Source of the DNA: an uncultured Nonlabens sp.
Lineage (GTDB): Bacteria; Bacteroidota; Bacteroidia; Flavobacteriales; Flavobacteriaceae
Reading direction: 5' to 3'
Assembly (NCBI GenBank): GCA_947491755.1
Contig: CANLKV010000002.1
Coordinates: 62,001-126,000 of the forward strand
DNA length: 64,000 bases
Numbering within the stretch: the first letter of the stretch is position 1; the number at the start of each line of letters is the position of its first letter. The notes below the pieces were generated by a model that saw only the letters and a program-made list of their open reading frames with translations, was not told where the DNA came from and did no database searches. The translations under genes and the position numbers were made by a program. Below are positions 1 through 8,445 of this stretch, one piece after another.

Positions 1-1389
1 GAATTGCTCATGATCTACTGGCGATGCATCATTGCGCCATATAATAAATTTGAGGACCACAAGATTGTACTGGATCCTAGAATTATTAGGAGCCATTGAT
101 TCTAAGGCTTTCATTTTATTATAAACAATAAGCGTTTGTCGTTTATCCATTAAGTATTGGTACATGTAATTTTTACCTCGTAAATCCACATACTTACTTT
201 CATTAGGGATTTCTATCTTTTCAATAGCATCAGGGGACCCGGTTTCTTTGATTTTTTCAAGCAAAGAATTCTGAATTATTCGGGCTTCTTCTATCTGATT
301 TGTAGCAATTTTTTCATTAAATAAGAAGGTTAGATTGTTGATCGATTGGTCCTTATAGATATCAATTTTGTCCAACTGTAGTGTGACTACTGCCTTACGG
401 TGTTTTGCTAGTATGGGCTCTAGTGCAGATGCCGTGGTACCGGTTAATGCAGATTTAATTTGTTTTTTTGATAGTTTCTGGAAATCCGCATGAGGTGTTG
501 ATCTGATATCATTAAAAAATTCTACCCAATTCTCTGCGGTGGTAATTTTTGTTTGTATTTGTGGTGTTTGAAAGGTCTGAAGTGATGCTGCGATACTATT
601 GCCGCGCTCTTTTTGCAAGGCCGTGTTACGTTGCTCGCTTCCTTCCACACTGGCATAAGCTTTAATGTCAATTGTTTTGATATTAAAATCGGTCAGTCTC
701 AATGAGTCATAAAGTGGTTTTATATCACTAGGATCATAAACCGACTTGTTTTTTTCAAACGGAATGACAAATTTGAGTGTTTTATACTGGGTCACAGACT
801 GCTCCTGCAGACTGGTGATTTTCTCGTTGCTGTAAGTTATAGAATCTAAGTATACTCCCATATCTAACAGGTCCCAGGGATAGGAAGCTAGATTGAATAT
901 GGTATAGTATTTACAAAGTCTGTTGTTGTTTAAAAACAGTATGTTGAATTCAAGATCATTTTTAAGCATAGAGATAGGGATTTCTCCCACAGCAACCCGA
1001 TATCGATTTTGTTCATGCGGTTTTAAACCTCGTTTAAGCTCGCTAGCATAAACAGGGGCAAGTAATTTGCCTTTTATCTGGCTGGATATAGCTGGAGTAT
1101 CGCAATCATACCGACTTTTTGAAACTATGTCTACGGCAACACCGTCTTTCGCATTCTTAAAAAGTTGTTTAAACCAGCGCTCGTCTGTAGTTTCAAAAAA
1201 TAGTTTGTTGTTAACGCGCTGGATAACAAAAGAGGTTTCCTTGGATTTATTTTGAAACGCCTGTTCAAAATAGTTGCACTGTGCAGCGCGATTACTGCGA
1301 TTAGGGAAATCAATTCCATAGTCAATTTGAGCCGTGGACCAGGCACAGTAAAAAAAAGACAACAATAAAAGTGAATAGAAGCGGCTCAT
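1..1389 (-). CDS. Secreted OmpA-like protein, cut by the window edge
   Basis: Reading the minus strand from the ATG at 1389 gives an open frame of about 463 codons that runs off position 1, so the C-terminus is missing. Residues 1-21 (MSRFYSLLLLSFFYCAWSTA) are a clear Sec signal peptide. Around residues 225-260 the text IDIKAYASVEGSEQRN followed by an alternating Arg/Leu helix resembles the core of an OmpA/MotB peptidoglycan-binding domain. The rest matches no family I can name. It follows the glycosyltransferase gene on the same strand with a 61-base gap, so cotranscription is possible. A periplasmic or outer-membrane-associated role is inferred from the signal peptide and the OmpA-like patch only. 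Confidence 0.72.
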   Translation of the reverse strand, partial: MSRFYSLLLLSFFYCAWSTAQIDYGIDFPNRSNRAAQCNYFEQAFQNKSKETSFVIQRVNNKLFFETTDERWFKQLFKNAKDGVAVDIVSKSRYDCDTPAISSQIKGKLLAPVYASELKRGLKPHEQNRYRVAVGEIPISMLKNDLEFNILFLNNNRLCKYYTIFNLASYPWDLLDMGVYLDSITYSNEKITSLQEQSVTQYKTLKFVIPFEKNKSVYDPSDIKPLYDSLRLTDFNIKTIDIKAYASVEGSEQRNTALQKERGNSIAASLQTFQTPQIQTKITTAENWVEFFNDIRSTPHADFQKLSKKQIKSALTGTTASALEPILAKHRKAVVTLQLDKIDIYKDQSINNLTFLFNEKIATNQIEEARIIQNSLLEKIKETGSPDAIEKIEIPNESKYVDLRGKNYMYQYLMDKRQTLIVYNKMKALESMAPNNSRIQYNLVVLKFIIWRNDASPVDHEQF

Positions 1390-1450
1390 AATAAAAAAAA
1401 TTGAGACTTCTAATTTAGTAAAGCTTACAGGTGATCCAATAAAACCATCA

Positions 1451-2407
1451 CTATAACGGTGTTTTATCGGTTATTTTGTAGCGAGACTGATTATTCCCAG
1501 TCCTTATAATAAGTTCGCCTAGAAAACCCGCTACAAAAAACAAACTGCCTAGAATCATAGCGGTAAGAGCGATATAAAACCACGGATTTCTCGTAACCAG
1601 TTCATAAGGTAAGTCATAGGCAAGCTTATACAATTTTGAACCTCCTACATAAGCAGCGGTAAAAAAACCTAAAGTAAACATGATAAAACCTATACCACCG
1701 AATAGGTGCATGGGACGTTTACCAAAACGGGATATAAATGCAATAGTTACTAGGTCAAGAAAACCTTTTATAAACCGATCAGCGCCAAATTTTGTTTGAC
1801 CATACTTGCGCGCTTGATGCTGGACCACTTTTTGCGTGATGCGTTTATATCCAGCGTTTGCAGCGAGCACTGGTATATAACGATGCATCTCTCCATGTAC
1901 ATCAATATTTTTTACCACCTCCCTGCGATACGCTTTCAAGCCACAATTGAAATCATTCAATCGTACACCACTTGTTTTACGAGCGGCCCAATTGAAAAGC
2001 TTGCTCGGTAAATTTTTTGTCAGGATGGAATCGTACCTTTTCTTTTTCCAGCCACTTACCAGATCATACTTTTCTATTGCAATCATTCGATATAGTTCAG
2101 GAATCTCTTCTGGACTGTCCTGTAAATCTGCATCCATTGTGATTACCACCTCACCTTGAGCCTCAAGAAACCCTGCATGCAAGGCCTGTGATTTCCCGTA
2201 ATTGCTCAAAAATTTGATGGCTTTGAGGTGAGAATGCTTTCGCGAAAGCGAACTCAAAAGATCCCAACTACCGTCAGTACTGCCGTCGTCTATATAAATG
2301 ACCTCATAGGAAAGATCTGTTTTATCTAAAACACGGTCGATCCATTCTTGTAGCTCTGGTATCGATTGAGCCTCGTTGAGTAGTGGTATGACAATAGACA
2401 AATTCAT
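1451..2407 (-). CDS. Family 2 glycosyltransferase, polyprenyl-phosphate type
   Basis: The 318-residue product has the GT-A nucleotide-binding opening SIVIPLLNE, the DDGSTDGS motif at residues 40-47 and the DADLQD metal-binding motif near 91-96. Two membrane segments near the C-terminus (about 233-258 and 275-302) give the layout of DPM1/GtrB/ArnC-like enzymes, which load a sugar onto undecaprenyl phosphate at the cytoplasmic membrane. The sugar cannot be told from the sequence. The start abuts the stop of the DUF4199 gene upstream, which indicates one operon. Residues 53-57 (SLSRK) are encoded by one copy of the iterated palindrome. Confidence 0.88.
   Translation of the reverse strand: MNLSIVIPLLNEAQSIPELQEWIDRVLDKTDLSYEVIYIDDGSTDGSWDLLSSLSRKHSHLKAIKFLSNYGKSQALHAGFLEAQGEVVITMDADLQDSPEEIPELYRMIAIEKYDLVSGWKKKRYDSILTKNLPSKLFNWAARKTSGVRLNDFNCGLKAYRREVVKNIDVHGEMHRYIPVLAANAGYKRITQKVVQHQARKYGQTKFGADRFIKGFLDLVTIAFISRFGKRPMHLFGGIGFIMFTLGFFTAAYVGGSKLYKLAYDLPYELVTRNPWFYIALTAMILGSLFFVAGFLGELIIRTGNNQSRYKITDKTPL
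2236..2249. repeat. Iterated palindrome, copy 1
   Basis: Exact GCTTTCGCGAAAGC inside the glycosyltransferase gene, read as SLSRK (residues 53-57), just after the DDGSTDGS motif. Confidence 0.9.
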
Positions 2408-2902
2408 CTACACCTGTGCTGGGTTTTTCTTGATAAAAAGCGCTGTAATGATTCCTATAACCGTGTAAAACAAAAGCTTTGAGGTGGTTGCTATCATGTA
2501 TCCCTTGACAGAATAATCGATCTCACTTGCTTGAACAGCTGCATTTGATGCCTCGCGCTGAGCAGCAACCATTTTTTCTTGTAAAAGGCGGACGGTCTCC
2601 TGGGCACCTGGATCCAGCACCACATAAATTAGATAGTTGACCAGGGCTTCTGACACAAAAATGATCAAGACAGAAAGGAAAAAAGCCAGTACTGCCTGCT
2701 TCAATGTTAATATGCCACCTAATTTAGTTTTACTGTAAACTTGTGCTGCAATCCCTATTGCTAGTGGTAAAATAAGCGTAACAATACCGATTGCCTTATT
2801 CTGAAAATCTTGAGACTGCCATATATATAAATAAAGAGAGACGGTGATGGCAGCTCCTATAAGACCTAGGACAGCAGCATTTTTCTTTACAATTTGATCC
2901 AC
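2408..2902 (-). CDS. DUF4199-family membrane protein
   Basis: The 164-residue protein has four hydrophobic segments, at about residues 10-28, 38-56, 67-95 and 135-156. The polar stretch between the third and fourth holds a conserved-looking helix (LLQEKMVAAQREAS). This size and layout fit the DUF4199 family, which is common in Bacteroidota, has no known function, and often sits just upstream of a GtrB-like glycosyltransferase, as here. The coding region ends exactly where the glycosyltransferase begins. Function is unknown; the pairing suggests a role in lipid-linked sugar handling, which is inference. Confidence 0.8.
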   Translation of the reverse strand: MDQIVKKNAAVLGLIGAAITVSLYLYIWQSQDFQNKAIGIVTLILPLAIGIAAQVYSKTKLGGILTLKQAVLAFFLSVLIIFVSEALVNYLIYVVLDPGAQETVRLLQEKMVAAQREASNAAVQASEIDYSVKGYMIATTSKLLFYTVIGIITALFIKKNPAQV

Positions 2903-2993
2903 AATCAGCTTTATTAAAATTAAAACGCAAATATAATCCTTATGATGGTGGCAAATTATATGTAAAATGAATGTATTTTTACCAGTCTATATA

Positions 2994-3023
2994 TTGCGTA
3001 TTTAATTAAAAACATTAAATTTG
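2994..3023 (+). promoter_or_regulatory. Promoter of rpmE2 (Bacteroidota type)
   Basis: TTG at 2994-2996 and TAAATTTG at 3016-3023 are separated by 19 bases, matching the Bacteroidota sigma-ABfr pattern TTG-N19-TAnnTTTG. Transcription would start near 3030, about 22 bases before the ATG at 3052. Confidence 0.6.
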
Positions 3024-3051
3024 CAGCCGCTAAAGAACAAAGTACAAGATC

Positions 3052-3303
3052 ATGCAAAAAGGAATTCACCCAGAACAATATAGATTAGTAGCATTTAAAG
3101 ACATGTCTAATGATGAGGTTTTTATCACTAAATCTACTGCTAATACAAAAGAAACAATTGAGGTAGAAGGTACTGAGTATCCTTTAATTAAATTGGAGAT
3201 CTCTAGAACCTCTCATCCTTTCTATACAGGTACTACAAAACTTATCGATACTGCTGGACGTATTGATAAATTTAAGAACAAATACAAGAAGTTCAAGAAG
3301 TAA
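3052..3303 (+). CDS. rpmE2: 50S ribosomal protein L31 type B
   Basis: The 83-residue product begins [11 protein letters not shown] and carries [28 protein letters not shown] near the C-terminus, the signature of L31. It has no cysteines, so it is the zinc-independent type B form rather than the zinc-ribbon form. L31 sits at the central protuberance bridging the two ribosomal subunits. The gene is single, with a recognisable promoter upstream and a strong terminator just downstream. In many bacteria the zinc-free form is induced under zinc limitation, but here no Zur-like site is apparent and it may be the only L31. Confidence 0.95.
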   Translation: MQKGIHPEQYRLVAFKDMSNDEVFITKSTANTKETIEVEGTEYPLIKLEISRTSHPFYTGTTKLIDTAGRIDKFKNKYKKFKK

Positions 3304-3324
3304 TTCTAGAACCCTAGTTATATT

Positions 3325-3354
3325 AAAAAGCCTCGCATTTGCGAGGCTTTTTTT
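3325..3354 (+). terminator. Intrinsic terminator of rpmE2
   Basis: Stem AAGCCTCGC / GCGAGGCTT with loop ATTT, flanked by an A-run before and a seven-T run after, 22 bases past the rpmE2 stop. The flanking A and T runs extend the stem and would also allow termination of minus-strand transcripts. Confidence 0.9.
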
Positions 3355-3482
3355 ATTGTATGACGGGATGGTTTAATGAATTAGACTTACTACAATACAA
3401 TACATTATGCTCTAATGCATGCCATTATCATTTGAAAAGAGCTATGTTTTACGAATTGTTGTAATTGAGTAGGTCGCTGGAT

Positions 3483-4391
3483 TCAAGGCAAATAAGTGTT
3501 TGTATATAAATCACTTGCTTCAATTTGCTGTTTTTCCAGGTTGTTGTCATAAATCCACGCAAGAAATTTAGCTACCGTTTTATGTTCAAAATGGCCCCAA
3601 TCTTCGCCTATGTTAAAGCTATCGAGTGAAACCTGTAATGCTTTTTCTAGGTTGATATGTGCATCCTCTATCGGCACGTGTGGCGCAAAAAGCTGGATAG
3701 CTTCTTGTGGATGATCTCGACAAAATTCAAAACCTTTTTTGGAAGCTTGTAAGAACTGGCTGCAGGTTTTTGAATGATCATGCGCCCAGGGCTCATTGGC
3801 AACCAGTACAGGAGAATAAGAGTACGGGACTTGAAAATCTGCCATTTTAAAATAGGTATAGGATTCTGGTAAAGATTCTACAGCGACTCCTTCCCAATTT
3901 AAGAATATCCAGGTCGCATCAAATGCGCCATTTCTCACAGTGTTCCAAATACCTAGTTTTTCTGGATAGGCTATGTCAAGCTCGCCTCTGCCGCCATCAT
4001 TTCTAATCATTTGCTTCACGATCATATCCTCATATCGGGCCTGGTAGGAGCTGTATGTTTTACCATCCAATTGTGATGGGCGTAAAATCCCGCTACTTTT
4101 TTTAACTGCGATAGCGCTCAAATCTTGTTTTAATATTGCAGCGATTCCTATTAAGGGAAAGGCCTTAGATTTAGTGCGATAACTTATCACACTTTCAGTT
4201 GGGCACAATGCAAAGTGCGCCATTCCTTGCTCTACTTTTTTGGCTGGTGTTGTTTTATAATTGTCTTTTGAGGGATCAACTATGGATACATGCAAGCCGG
4301 CATCCTTATAATAGCCTTTATCTAGTGCTGTGTAAAAGCCTATGTGATTGATATTAGGGGTCCAGTCTACGGCAAGTGTTAGTGATGTCAT
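3483..4391 (-). CDS. THI5/NMT1-like substrate-binding protein without signal peptide
   Basis: The 302-residue protein opens LTLAVDWTPNINHIGFYTALDKGYYKDAGL, the N-terminal signature of the NMT1/THI5-like fold (periplasmic-binding-protein type II). That family includes the pyrimidine-precursor binder ThiY and the yeast suicide enzyme Thi5. There is no signal peptide or lipobox, so it should be cytoplasmic, and no ABC permease or ATPase gene lies nearby. The Cys-rich CCCFC motif of yeast Thi5 is absent, with single cysteines only at scattered positions. The likely ligand class is a thiamine pyrimidine precursor, by family only. No TPP-riboswitch core (CTGAGA) is seen in the 440 bases upstream. 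Confidence 0.75.
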   Translation of the reverse strand: MTSLTLAVDWTPNINHIGFYTALDKGYYKDAGLHVSIVDPSKDNYKTTPAKKVEQGMAHFALCPTESVISYRTKSKAFPLIGIAAILKQDLSAIAVKKSSGILRPSQLDGKTYSSYQARYEDMIVKQMIRNDGGRGELDIAYPEKLGIWNTVRNGAFDATWIFLNWEGVAVESLPESYTYFKMADFQVPYSYSPVLVANEPWAHDHSKTCSQFLQASKKGFEFCRDHPQEAIQLFAPHVPIEDAHINLEKALQVSLDSFNIGEDWGHFEHKTVAKFLAWIYDNNLEKQQIEASDLYTNTYLP

Positions 4392-4830
4392 AAGGAAGTT
4401 TTTGTTATAGAGCTATTTCCATAGCCTATTTAATTTCTGTCCAGTCAAAAAGATTGTCGAACAAATTTAAGCGCCTCCGTGCGCATGTCACAATGCTTAA
4501 GCAAAATTAATGTTGGTGCCTCTTGAAAATATTGGTGTGTTAGTCAACAGATATAACAACTCTTCCAGGCTTGAGTCTAGTGCAAATTAATTGGTTTCTA
4601 TGCTTAGAGTTGGACTTGTTATCAATTCATCCTCAATTAAATTGATAAAGATGGCCTCTATTTAACTAGGACTAATTCCTAGAAGGGCAATTACTTTTGG
4701 AGTCATACGAATTTGTAATACAGACCTAGCTTGAAATCATTATTGATCAGAGACGCTCATTTTTATAAGGTGGCCGGGAAAAGTAAGGTGATTAGTGTGC
4801 TTTTAAAAAATAGAATGCTTAAATCGCTTA
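4392..4830. other. Gap without a recognised gene
   Basis: These 439 bases between two minus-strand genes contain only short open frames. A weak inverted repeat (CTAGGA, loop CTAAT, TCCTAG) lies near 4665-4681. I see no tRNA, riboswitch core or strong terminator here. Confidence 0.5.
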
Positions 4831-5253
4831 CTAGTTTGTAGCTAGCGTGATCATATCACTTTTAATTTGGATTTTTTTGTGCTTGTATAGATACCCTAAC
4901 GCCTTTTTGTAGGCCTTTTTACTCATATTGAAGTGGAATCTTATAGAGTCTGGTGAGCTTTTATCAGTAACTAGCAAATAACCTTGTGGGCTTTCTTTTA
5001 ATTTCTCTAGGATTGTAGAGGCATCTGTTTCTATGACATTGAGAAATCCTTGAGGTCTTAAAGAAACATCGATTTTGCCGTCAGGTCTGATTTTTTTTAA
5101 AAAGCCTATTCCTTCCATACCTTCCTCTATAGGCTCATAGACGTCGTCATGATAAAGCAGCCCTTCGTACTCGCCATTGATAATCACGTTATAACCTAGC
5201 GGTGTTTCATTCTCAATGGTAAGATTCACTTTGTCTCCTTCTTTCAGATTCAT
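4831..5253 (-). CDS. S1-domain RNA-binding protein, C-terminal half of CvfB type
   Basis: The 140-residue protein starts with an S1-like barrel (residues 1-70: GDKVNLTIENETPLGYNVIINGEYEGLLYHDDVYEP is followed by DGKIDVSLRPQGF). A winged-helix-like segment follows (residues 75-138: ILEKLKES, FHFNMSKKAYKKALGYLYK, IKSDMITLA). These correspond to the last S1 domain and the winged helix of CvfB (COG2996), which normally has about 280 residues with extra S1 domains in front. Only the C-terminal half is present. I find no remnant of the front half upstream, so it looks like a genuine short form. CvfB-type proteins act in post-transcriptional regulation; the exact target here is unknown. Confidence 0.75.
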   Translation of the reverse strand: MNLKEGDKVNLTIENETPLGYNVIINGEYEGLLYHDDVYEPIEEGMEGIGFLKKIRPDGKIDVSLRPQGFLNVIETDASTILEKLKESPQGYLLVTDKSSPDSIRFHFNMSKKAYKKALGYLYKHKKIQIKSDMITLATN

Positions 5254-5423
5254 GTAGAGTAATTAAAATGGTGTGCAGCAACGTAGCTACAACAAAATTA
5301 GATAAACCACGATAAAGCTGTCTGTGATTCTGCTACAAAGATGTAGCCTTTCTTAGTTAAATGATCATTTTTTATGAGGATGCGATAGTTGGAGCGTTAA
5401 AAGAAAACACTAACAATGGGCTA

Positions 5424-5774
5424 TTACTTATCAATAACCTTAAAAATCTTTTTCAAATTGTTGATCAATTCATCCAGATTTTTGGTTATTCCTGTGACTT
5501 TAGCCTTTTGCAAATATTCGCTATCTGTGGAGCTGTTTTCTTGATCTTTTTTAAAAGCAAGGCTTATACTGATTGCTTGGTCGGGATCATTATCCTTAAA
5601 GACCTCTTTAACGGCACTCCAGTCAAATTTACTGATCGCATCGGCATTGCTTAATTCAAGTTCAATACTAGCGACAAAGCCATTTATTTTTGGCGGATTT
5701 GTGCTTGTTGTTTGTGCTATTGCAGCACCGCTACACATCATTGAAACGGCTAGGATAAGGTTTCTTAAACTCAT
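5424..5774 (-). CDS. Small secreted protein of unknown function
   Basis: The 116-residue product has a Sec signal peptide (MSLRNLILAVSMMCSGAAIA, cut after AQ). The mature part is about 95 residues, polar and Lys/Asp-rich, with a predicted C-terminal amphipathic helix (LDELINNLKKIFKVIDK). I recognise no family. The gene stands alone on the minus strand with gaps of 170 and about 360 bases around it. The competing plus-strand frame over the same bases has no family resemblance and is judged a shadow. Confidence 0.65.
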   Translation of the reverse strand: MSLRNLILAVSMMCSGAAIAQTTSTNPPKINGFVASIELELSNADAISKFDWSAVKEVFKDNDPDQAISISLAFKKDQENSSTDSEYLQKAKVTGITKNLDELINNLKKIFKVIDK

Positions 5775-6131
5775 AATTCAATTTTAATAAGTGTGGAGTT
5801 ATCGGTAGATACCAAACTGTTTTAAATGTAAGGTATTTATTTATAACTCGTTGTAAGGCACAAGTGTTTGAAGATAAATTCTGGATGAAAATGACTTATC
5901 TAAGATATTCATTCGATTTCAACAGTTATGTGTTGCGTTGAATTGTTATTTGGGAGGTAAAAACAGTTTCAAGCAGACACTTAGGGTTTTGTCATACTAA
6001 TTCCTTCTAGCTTATTTATCAGGTTGTTGCATGGTGTTAGACCACAAAGTATGTTCAGGGCGATAGAGTATTTGCGGGAACAAAAAAAGCGCCTTTTCAG
6101 GCGCTTCAATAATTCACTATTGTAAAATGGT
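5775..6131. other. Gap holding the rpoD terminator
   Basis: These 357 bases lie between rpoD and the small secreted protein gene. Apart from the rpoD terminator at 6081-6106 I see no gene, RNA or repeat in them. Confidence 0.5.
6081..6106 (-). terminator. Intrinsic terminator of rpoD
   Basis: Stem AAGCGCC / GGCGCTT (6087-6093 with 6100-6106) around a six-base loop. A seven-A run on the plus strand gives a U-tract in the minus-strand transcript, 26 bases past the rpoD stop. Confidence 0.85.
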
Positions 6132-6995
6132 TTATCCTAAATAAGACTTCAAGATTTTACTGCGGCTGTTCTGGCGCAATCTCTTGATACCTTTTTCCTT
6201 GATCTGACGCACACGCTCTCGTGTCAAATCAAAAGTCTCACCTATCTCCTCTAGACTCATAGGCTGTTGATTCCCTATACCGAAATATAGTGAGATAACA
6301 TCGGCCTCTTTTTGAGATAAGGTTTCGAGGGCACGAGTGATTTCTAGCGTGAGAGACTCATGTAATAAATCCTTATCAGGATTAGGAGACTCACCACTAC
6401 GTACAACGTCATAAAGATTAGAGGTTTCACCTTCTTTGAGCGGTGCATCCATCGATACGTGACGCCCAGCATTTTTAAGTGATTGCTTCACATCACTAAC
6501 CGTCATATCTAGCTCTGTCGCTAGTTCTTCTGGTGATGGTGGACGCTCGTGCAATTGCTCTAGGTGTGAAAAAGCCTTATTGATTTTGTTAATCGAACCA
6601 ATTTTATTCAATGGAAGACGCACGATACGAGACTGCTCTGCTAGTGCCTGTAAGATCGACTGGCGTATCCACCATACCGCATAGGATATGAATTTAAAAC
6701 CGCGAGTTTCATCAAACCTTTTGGCAGCCTTTACAAGACCTGCATTTCCTTCATTAATAAGATCGGGTAATTTAAGCCCTTGGTTCTGGTATTGTTTAGC
6801 AACAGAAACCACAAAACGCAAGTTTGCTGTTGTTAATCGCTCCAGGGCTCTCTGATCACCTTTTTTAATACGCTGTGCTAGTTCCACTTCCTCCTCTGCT
6901 GTGATCAAATCGATCTTTGAGATATCTTGTAGGTACTTATCCAGCGATTTAGACTCACGGTTGGTAACCTGCTTGGTGATTTTGAGTTGTCTCAT
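6132..6995 (-). CDS. rpoD: RNA polymerase primary sigma factor RpoD, short Bacteroidota form
   Basis: At 287 residues this is the compact primary sigma factor of Bacteroidota, lacking the long region 1.1 of proteobacterial sigma-70. Visible parts are region 1.2 ([25 protein letters not shown]), region 2 ([26 protein letters not shown] and the DNA-melting patch [13 protein letters not shown]), region 3, and the region 4 helix-turn-helix near the C-terminus ([23 protein letters not shown]). It directs RNA polymerase to the TTG-N19-TAnnTTTG promoters, several of which can be seen in this window, including its own. It is a single-gene transcription unit with a promoter and a terminator. Confidence 0.96.
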   Translation of the reverse strand: MRQLKITKQVTNRESKSLDKYLQDISKIDLITAEEEVELAQRIKKGDQRALERLTTANLRFVVSVAKQYQNQGLKLPDLINEGNAGLVKAAKRFDETRGFKFISYAVWWIRQSILQALAEQSRIVRLPLNKIGSINKINKAFSHLEQLHERPPSPEELATELDMTVSDVKQSLKNAGRHVSMDAPLKEGETSNLYDVVRSGESPNPDKDLLHESLTLEITRALETLSQKEADVISLYFGIGNQQPMSLEEIGETFDLTRERVRQIKEKGIKRLRQNSRSKILKSYLG

Positions 6996-7025
6996 TAAAA
7001 TAAAAAGATTAAAAATTAAGGCGGC

Positions 7026-7071
7026 TGTCAGCTTTTGACAACCAAAAATATAGTAGCAAAAATCGTACCAA
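7026..7071 (-). promoter_or_regulatory. rpoD promoter with an inverted repeat at the start point
   Basis: On the minus strand TATTTTTG (7050-7043) fits TAnnTTTG, and TTG (7071-7069) lies 18 bases upstream. The expected start near 7036 falls inside an inverted repeat, TGTCA-gcttt-TGACA (7026-7040), which could be an operator or a leader hairpin. Confidence 0.5.
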
Positions 7072-7170
7072 AGCCCTACATACTGTCATCAATTCAGGTC
7101 AGTAATAGTGCGGCTTTCCTACTGATCTATTAGTCGGTTACAGTGGTTTTTTGTTACATTATTGATTTTC

Positions 7171-7198
7171 AAATTTCGCTTTCGCGAAAGCGAAATTT
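7171..7198. repeat. 28-bp perfect palindrome with the iterated core (copy 2)
   Basis: The core GCTTTCGCGAAAGC at 7178-7191 is extended on both sides by AAATTTC/GAAATTT without a mismatch. It is intergenic, about 175 bases upstream of rpoD, and has no T-tract of its own. Confidence 0.92.
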
Positions 7199-7359
7199 CT
7201 AGCCATCCCTAGAACTATCACGATGTAGATCGCAATTTTTTTTTTTTAAAACCAACAATTTTTAAGACATTAAACTGTTTTTTTATAATTACAATGGTGT
7301 TGGAGCTATTAGGTTCACTTAAATCTATTAAGGTTATTATTTAAATGATCTACTTATTG

Positions 7360-7749
7360 TCAGGTCTCATTAAGCTGCCAGTTATAATCGGTATGCACTT
7401 TTTTGAGAATTAGAAAGAATGGAATCCACCAGATAAAGTCATTTGTTATTAGGGTATAAATAAATTCAAAAGGCACCTTACCTTGTGCGTAATTAAATAT
7501 GAAGCCTAGGGGTCCAAATATTTTGCCCAGCATGCCCACTGCTACAATAGGCCAGTGACGCATGGGGTTGTAGCTAGCCCACCAGTACCCTAGACCATAA
7601 ACCCCTATAACCATACCCATTCCTTGCCACACCATGGGTTGATTGAGTGGCTGCATGCCTACAAGATTCCAGAACATATCTGGAAAAAGAACGACCCATG
7701 CGCCCCATAAAATATTGTAAATCGTAGCTAATTGTAAGGTTAATTTCAT
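7360..7749 (-). CDS. Four-helix membrane protein of unknown function
   Basis: From the ATG at 7749 the product is 129 residues (MKLTLQLATIYNILWGAWVVLF). A TTG at 7797 would add 16 residues of basic, non-hydrophobic sequence; I prefer the ATG because the first membrane helix begins directly after it. Four hydrophobic segments are visible, roughly at residues 4-22, 41-60, 67-85 and 98-117, with many Trp and Gly residues. No catalytic motif is seen. It resembles small uncharacterised integral membrane proteins of Bacteroidota and no function can be assigned. Confidence 0.72.
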   Translation of the reverse strand: MKLTLQLATIYNILWGAWVVLFPDMFWNLVGMQPLNQPMVWQGMGMVIGVYGLGYWWASYNPMRHWPIVAVGMLGKIFGPLGFIFNYAQGKVPFEFIYTLITNDFIWWIPFFLILKKVHTDYNWQLNET

Positions 7750-7933
7750 ATTTCGATTTTTTGATGATTGGTCTGGAACAAGTCTTTTTACTTTCAATAA
7801 AGAAGCAATTGGTCTATACTTTCCGCTCTACCAGCATTGAATTCTAGTCCCGCAAGAACGGTTAATTTTATGATTGAAACCTGGTTTATTTGTTATTTTA
7901 GCATGATTAGCTTTTAATCTCACCGTCCGCCAC

Positions 7934-8383
7934 ATGATAAGTTCTTATAAAATTAATGTTTTTACGTTCTTTAAGTTACCCAGTTGCTGGTGGGCAGGTG
8001 TACGCGTTGCAGCGATTAGTGAAACCTCTTGCACCACCAGGGTAAAGCACCGTTGGTTCAATCAAAATCCATTCAACAGCATGTATTTTGCGGTACAAGC
8101 GATGGCAGCAGAGCTTGCTACTGGTGCCCTTGTCATGTCGTACATCAAAGAATCCAATACCAGTGTGAGTATGCTGGTAGCAAATAATGAAGCGACTTTT
8201 ACTAAAAAGGCAAAGGGACGGCTTTCCTTTACCTGTGATGATGGTCTGGCGATAAAGCAAGCGATTCAAAATGCTATAAACACAGGTAATGGGCAAACGC
8301 TGTGGATGGAAGCCACCGGGATCAATGCAGATGGGGTAATGGTAAGCAAATTCCGTTTTGAATGGACGGTTAAAGCAAAATAA
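7934..8383 (+). CDS. DUF4442 hotdog-fold thioesterase-like protein
   Basis: The 149-residue protein matches the DUF4442 pattern: LPSCWWAGVRVAAIS near residues 15-29, then RHRWFNQNPFNSMYFAVQAMAAELATG-like text (residues 39-65), which is the central helix of a hotdog fold related to PaaI/YiiD thioesterases. The substrate would be an acyl thioester, which cannot be specified. The gene lies just upstream of menC on the same strand, 62 bases away. A role in CoA-ester clearance next to menaquinone synthesis is possible but is inference. Confidence 0.8.
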   Translation: MISSYKINVFTFFKLPSCWWAGVRVAAISETSCTTRVKHRWFNQNPFNSMYFAVQAMAAELATGALVMSYIKESNTSVSMLVANNEATFTKKAKGRLSFTCDDGLAIKQAIQNAINTGNGQTLWMEATGINADGVMVSKFRFEWTVKAK

Positions 8384-8445
8384 GGTTTGCTCTATTTTGA
8401 TCTTTTATAACAATGCGGTAATGCTGTCGTGATTATCTTGCCGGC

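Larger units (their letters stand above)
6996..7359. other. Gap with the rpoD promoter and a 28-bp palindrome
   Basis: These 364 bases hold the rpoD promoter, the 28-bp palindrome at 7171-7198 and a T-run near 7234-7246. I find no gene. Confidence 0.6.

Noticed and set aside
1067..1255. Plus-strand open frame of 62 codons inside the left-edge gene
   Set aside because: It runs opposite a long minus-strand gene with a signal peptide and has no family resemblance.
4392..4830. TPP riboswitch ahead of the THI5-like gene
   Set aside because: The conserved CTGAGA core and its partner helix are not seen upstream.
5361..5654. Plus-strand frame of 97 codons opposite the small secreted protein
   Set aside because: The opposite strand has a clean signal peptide and better codon behaviour; this frame looks like its shadow.
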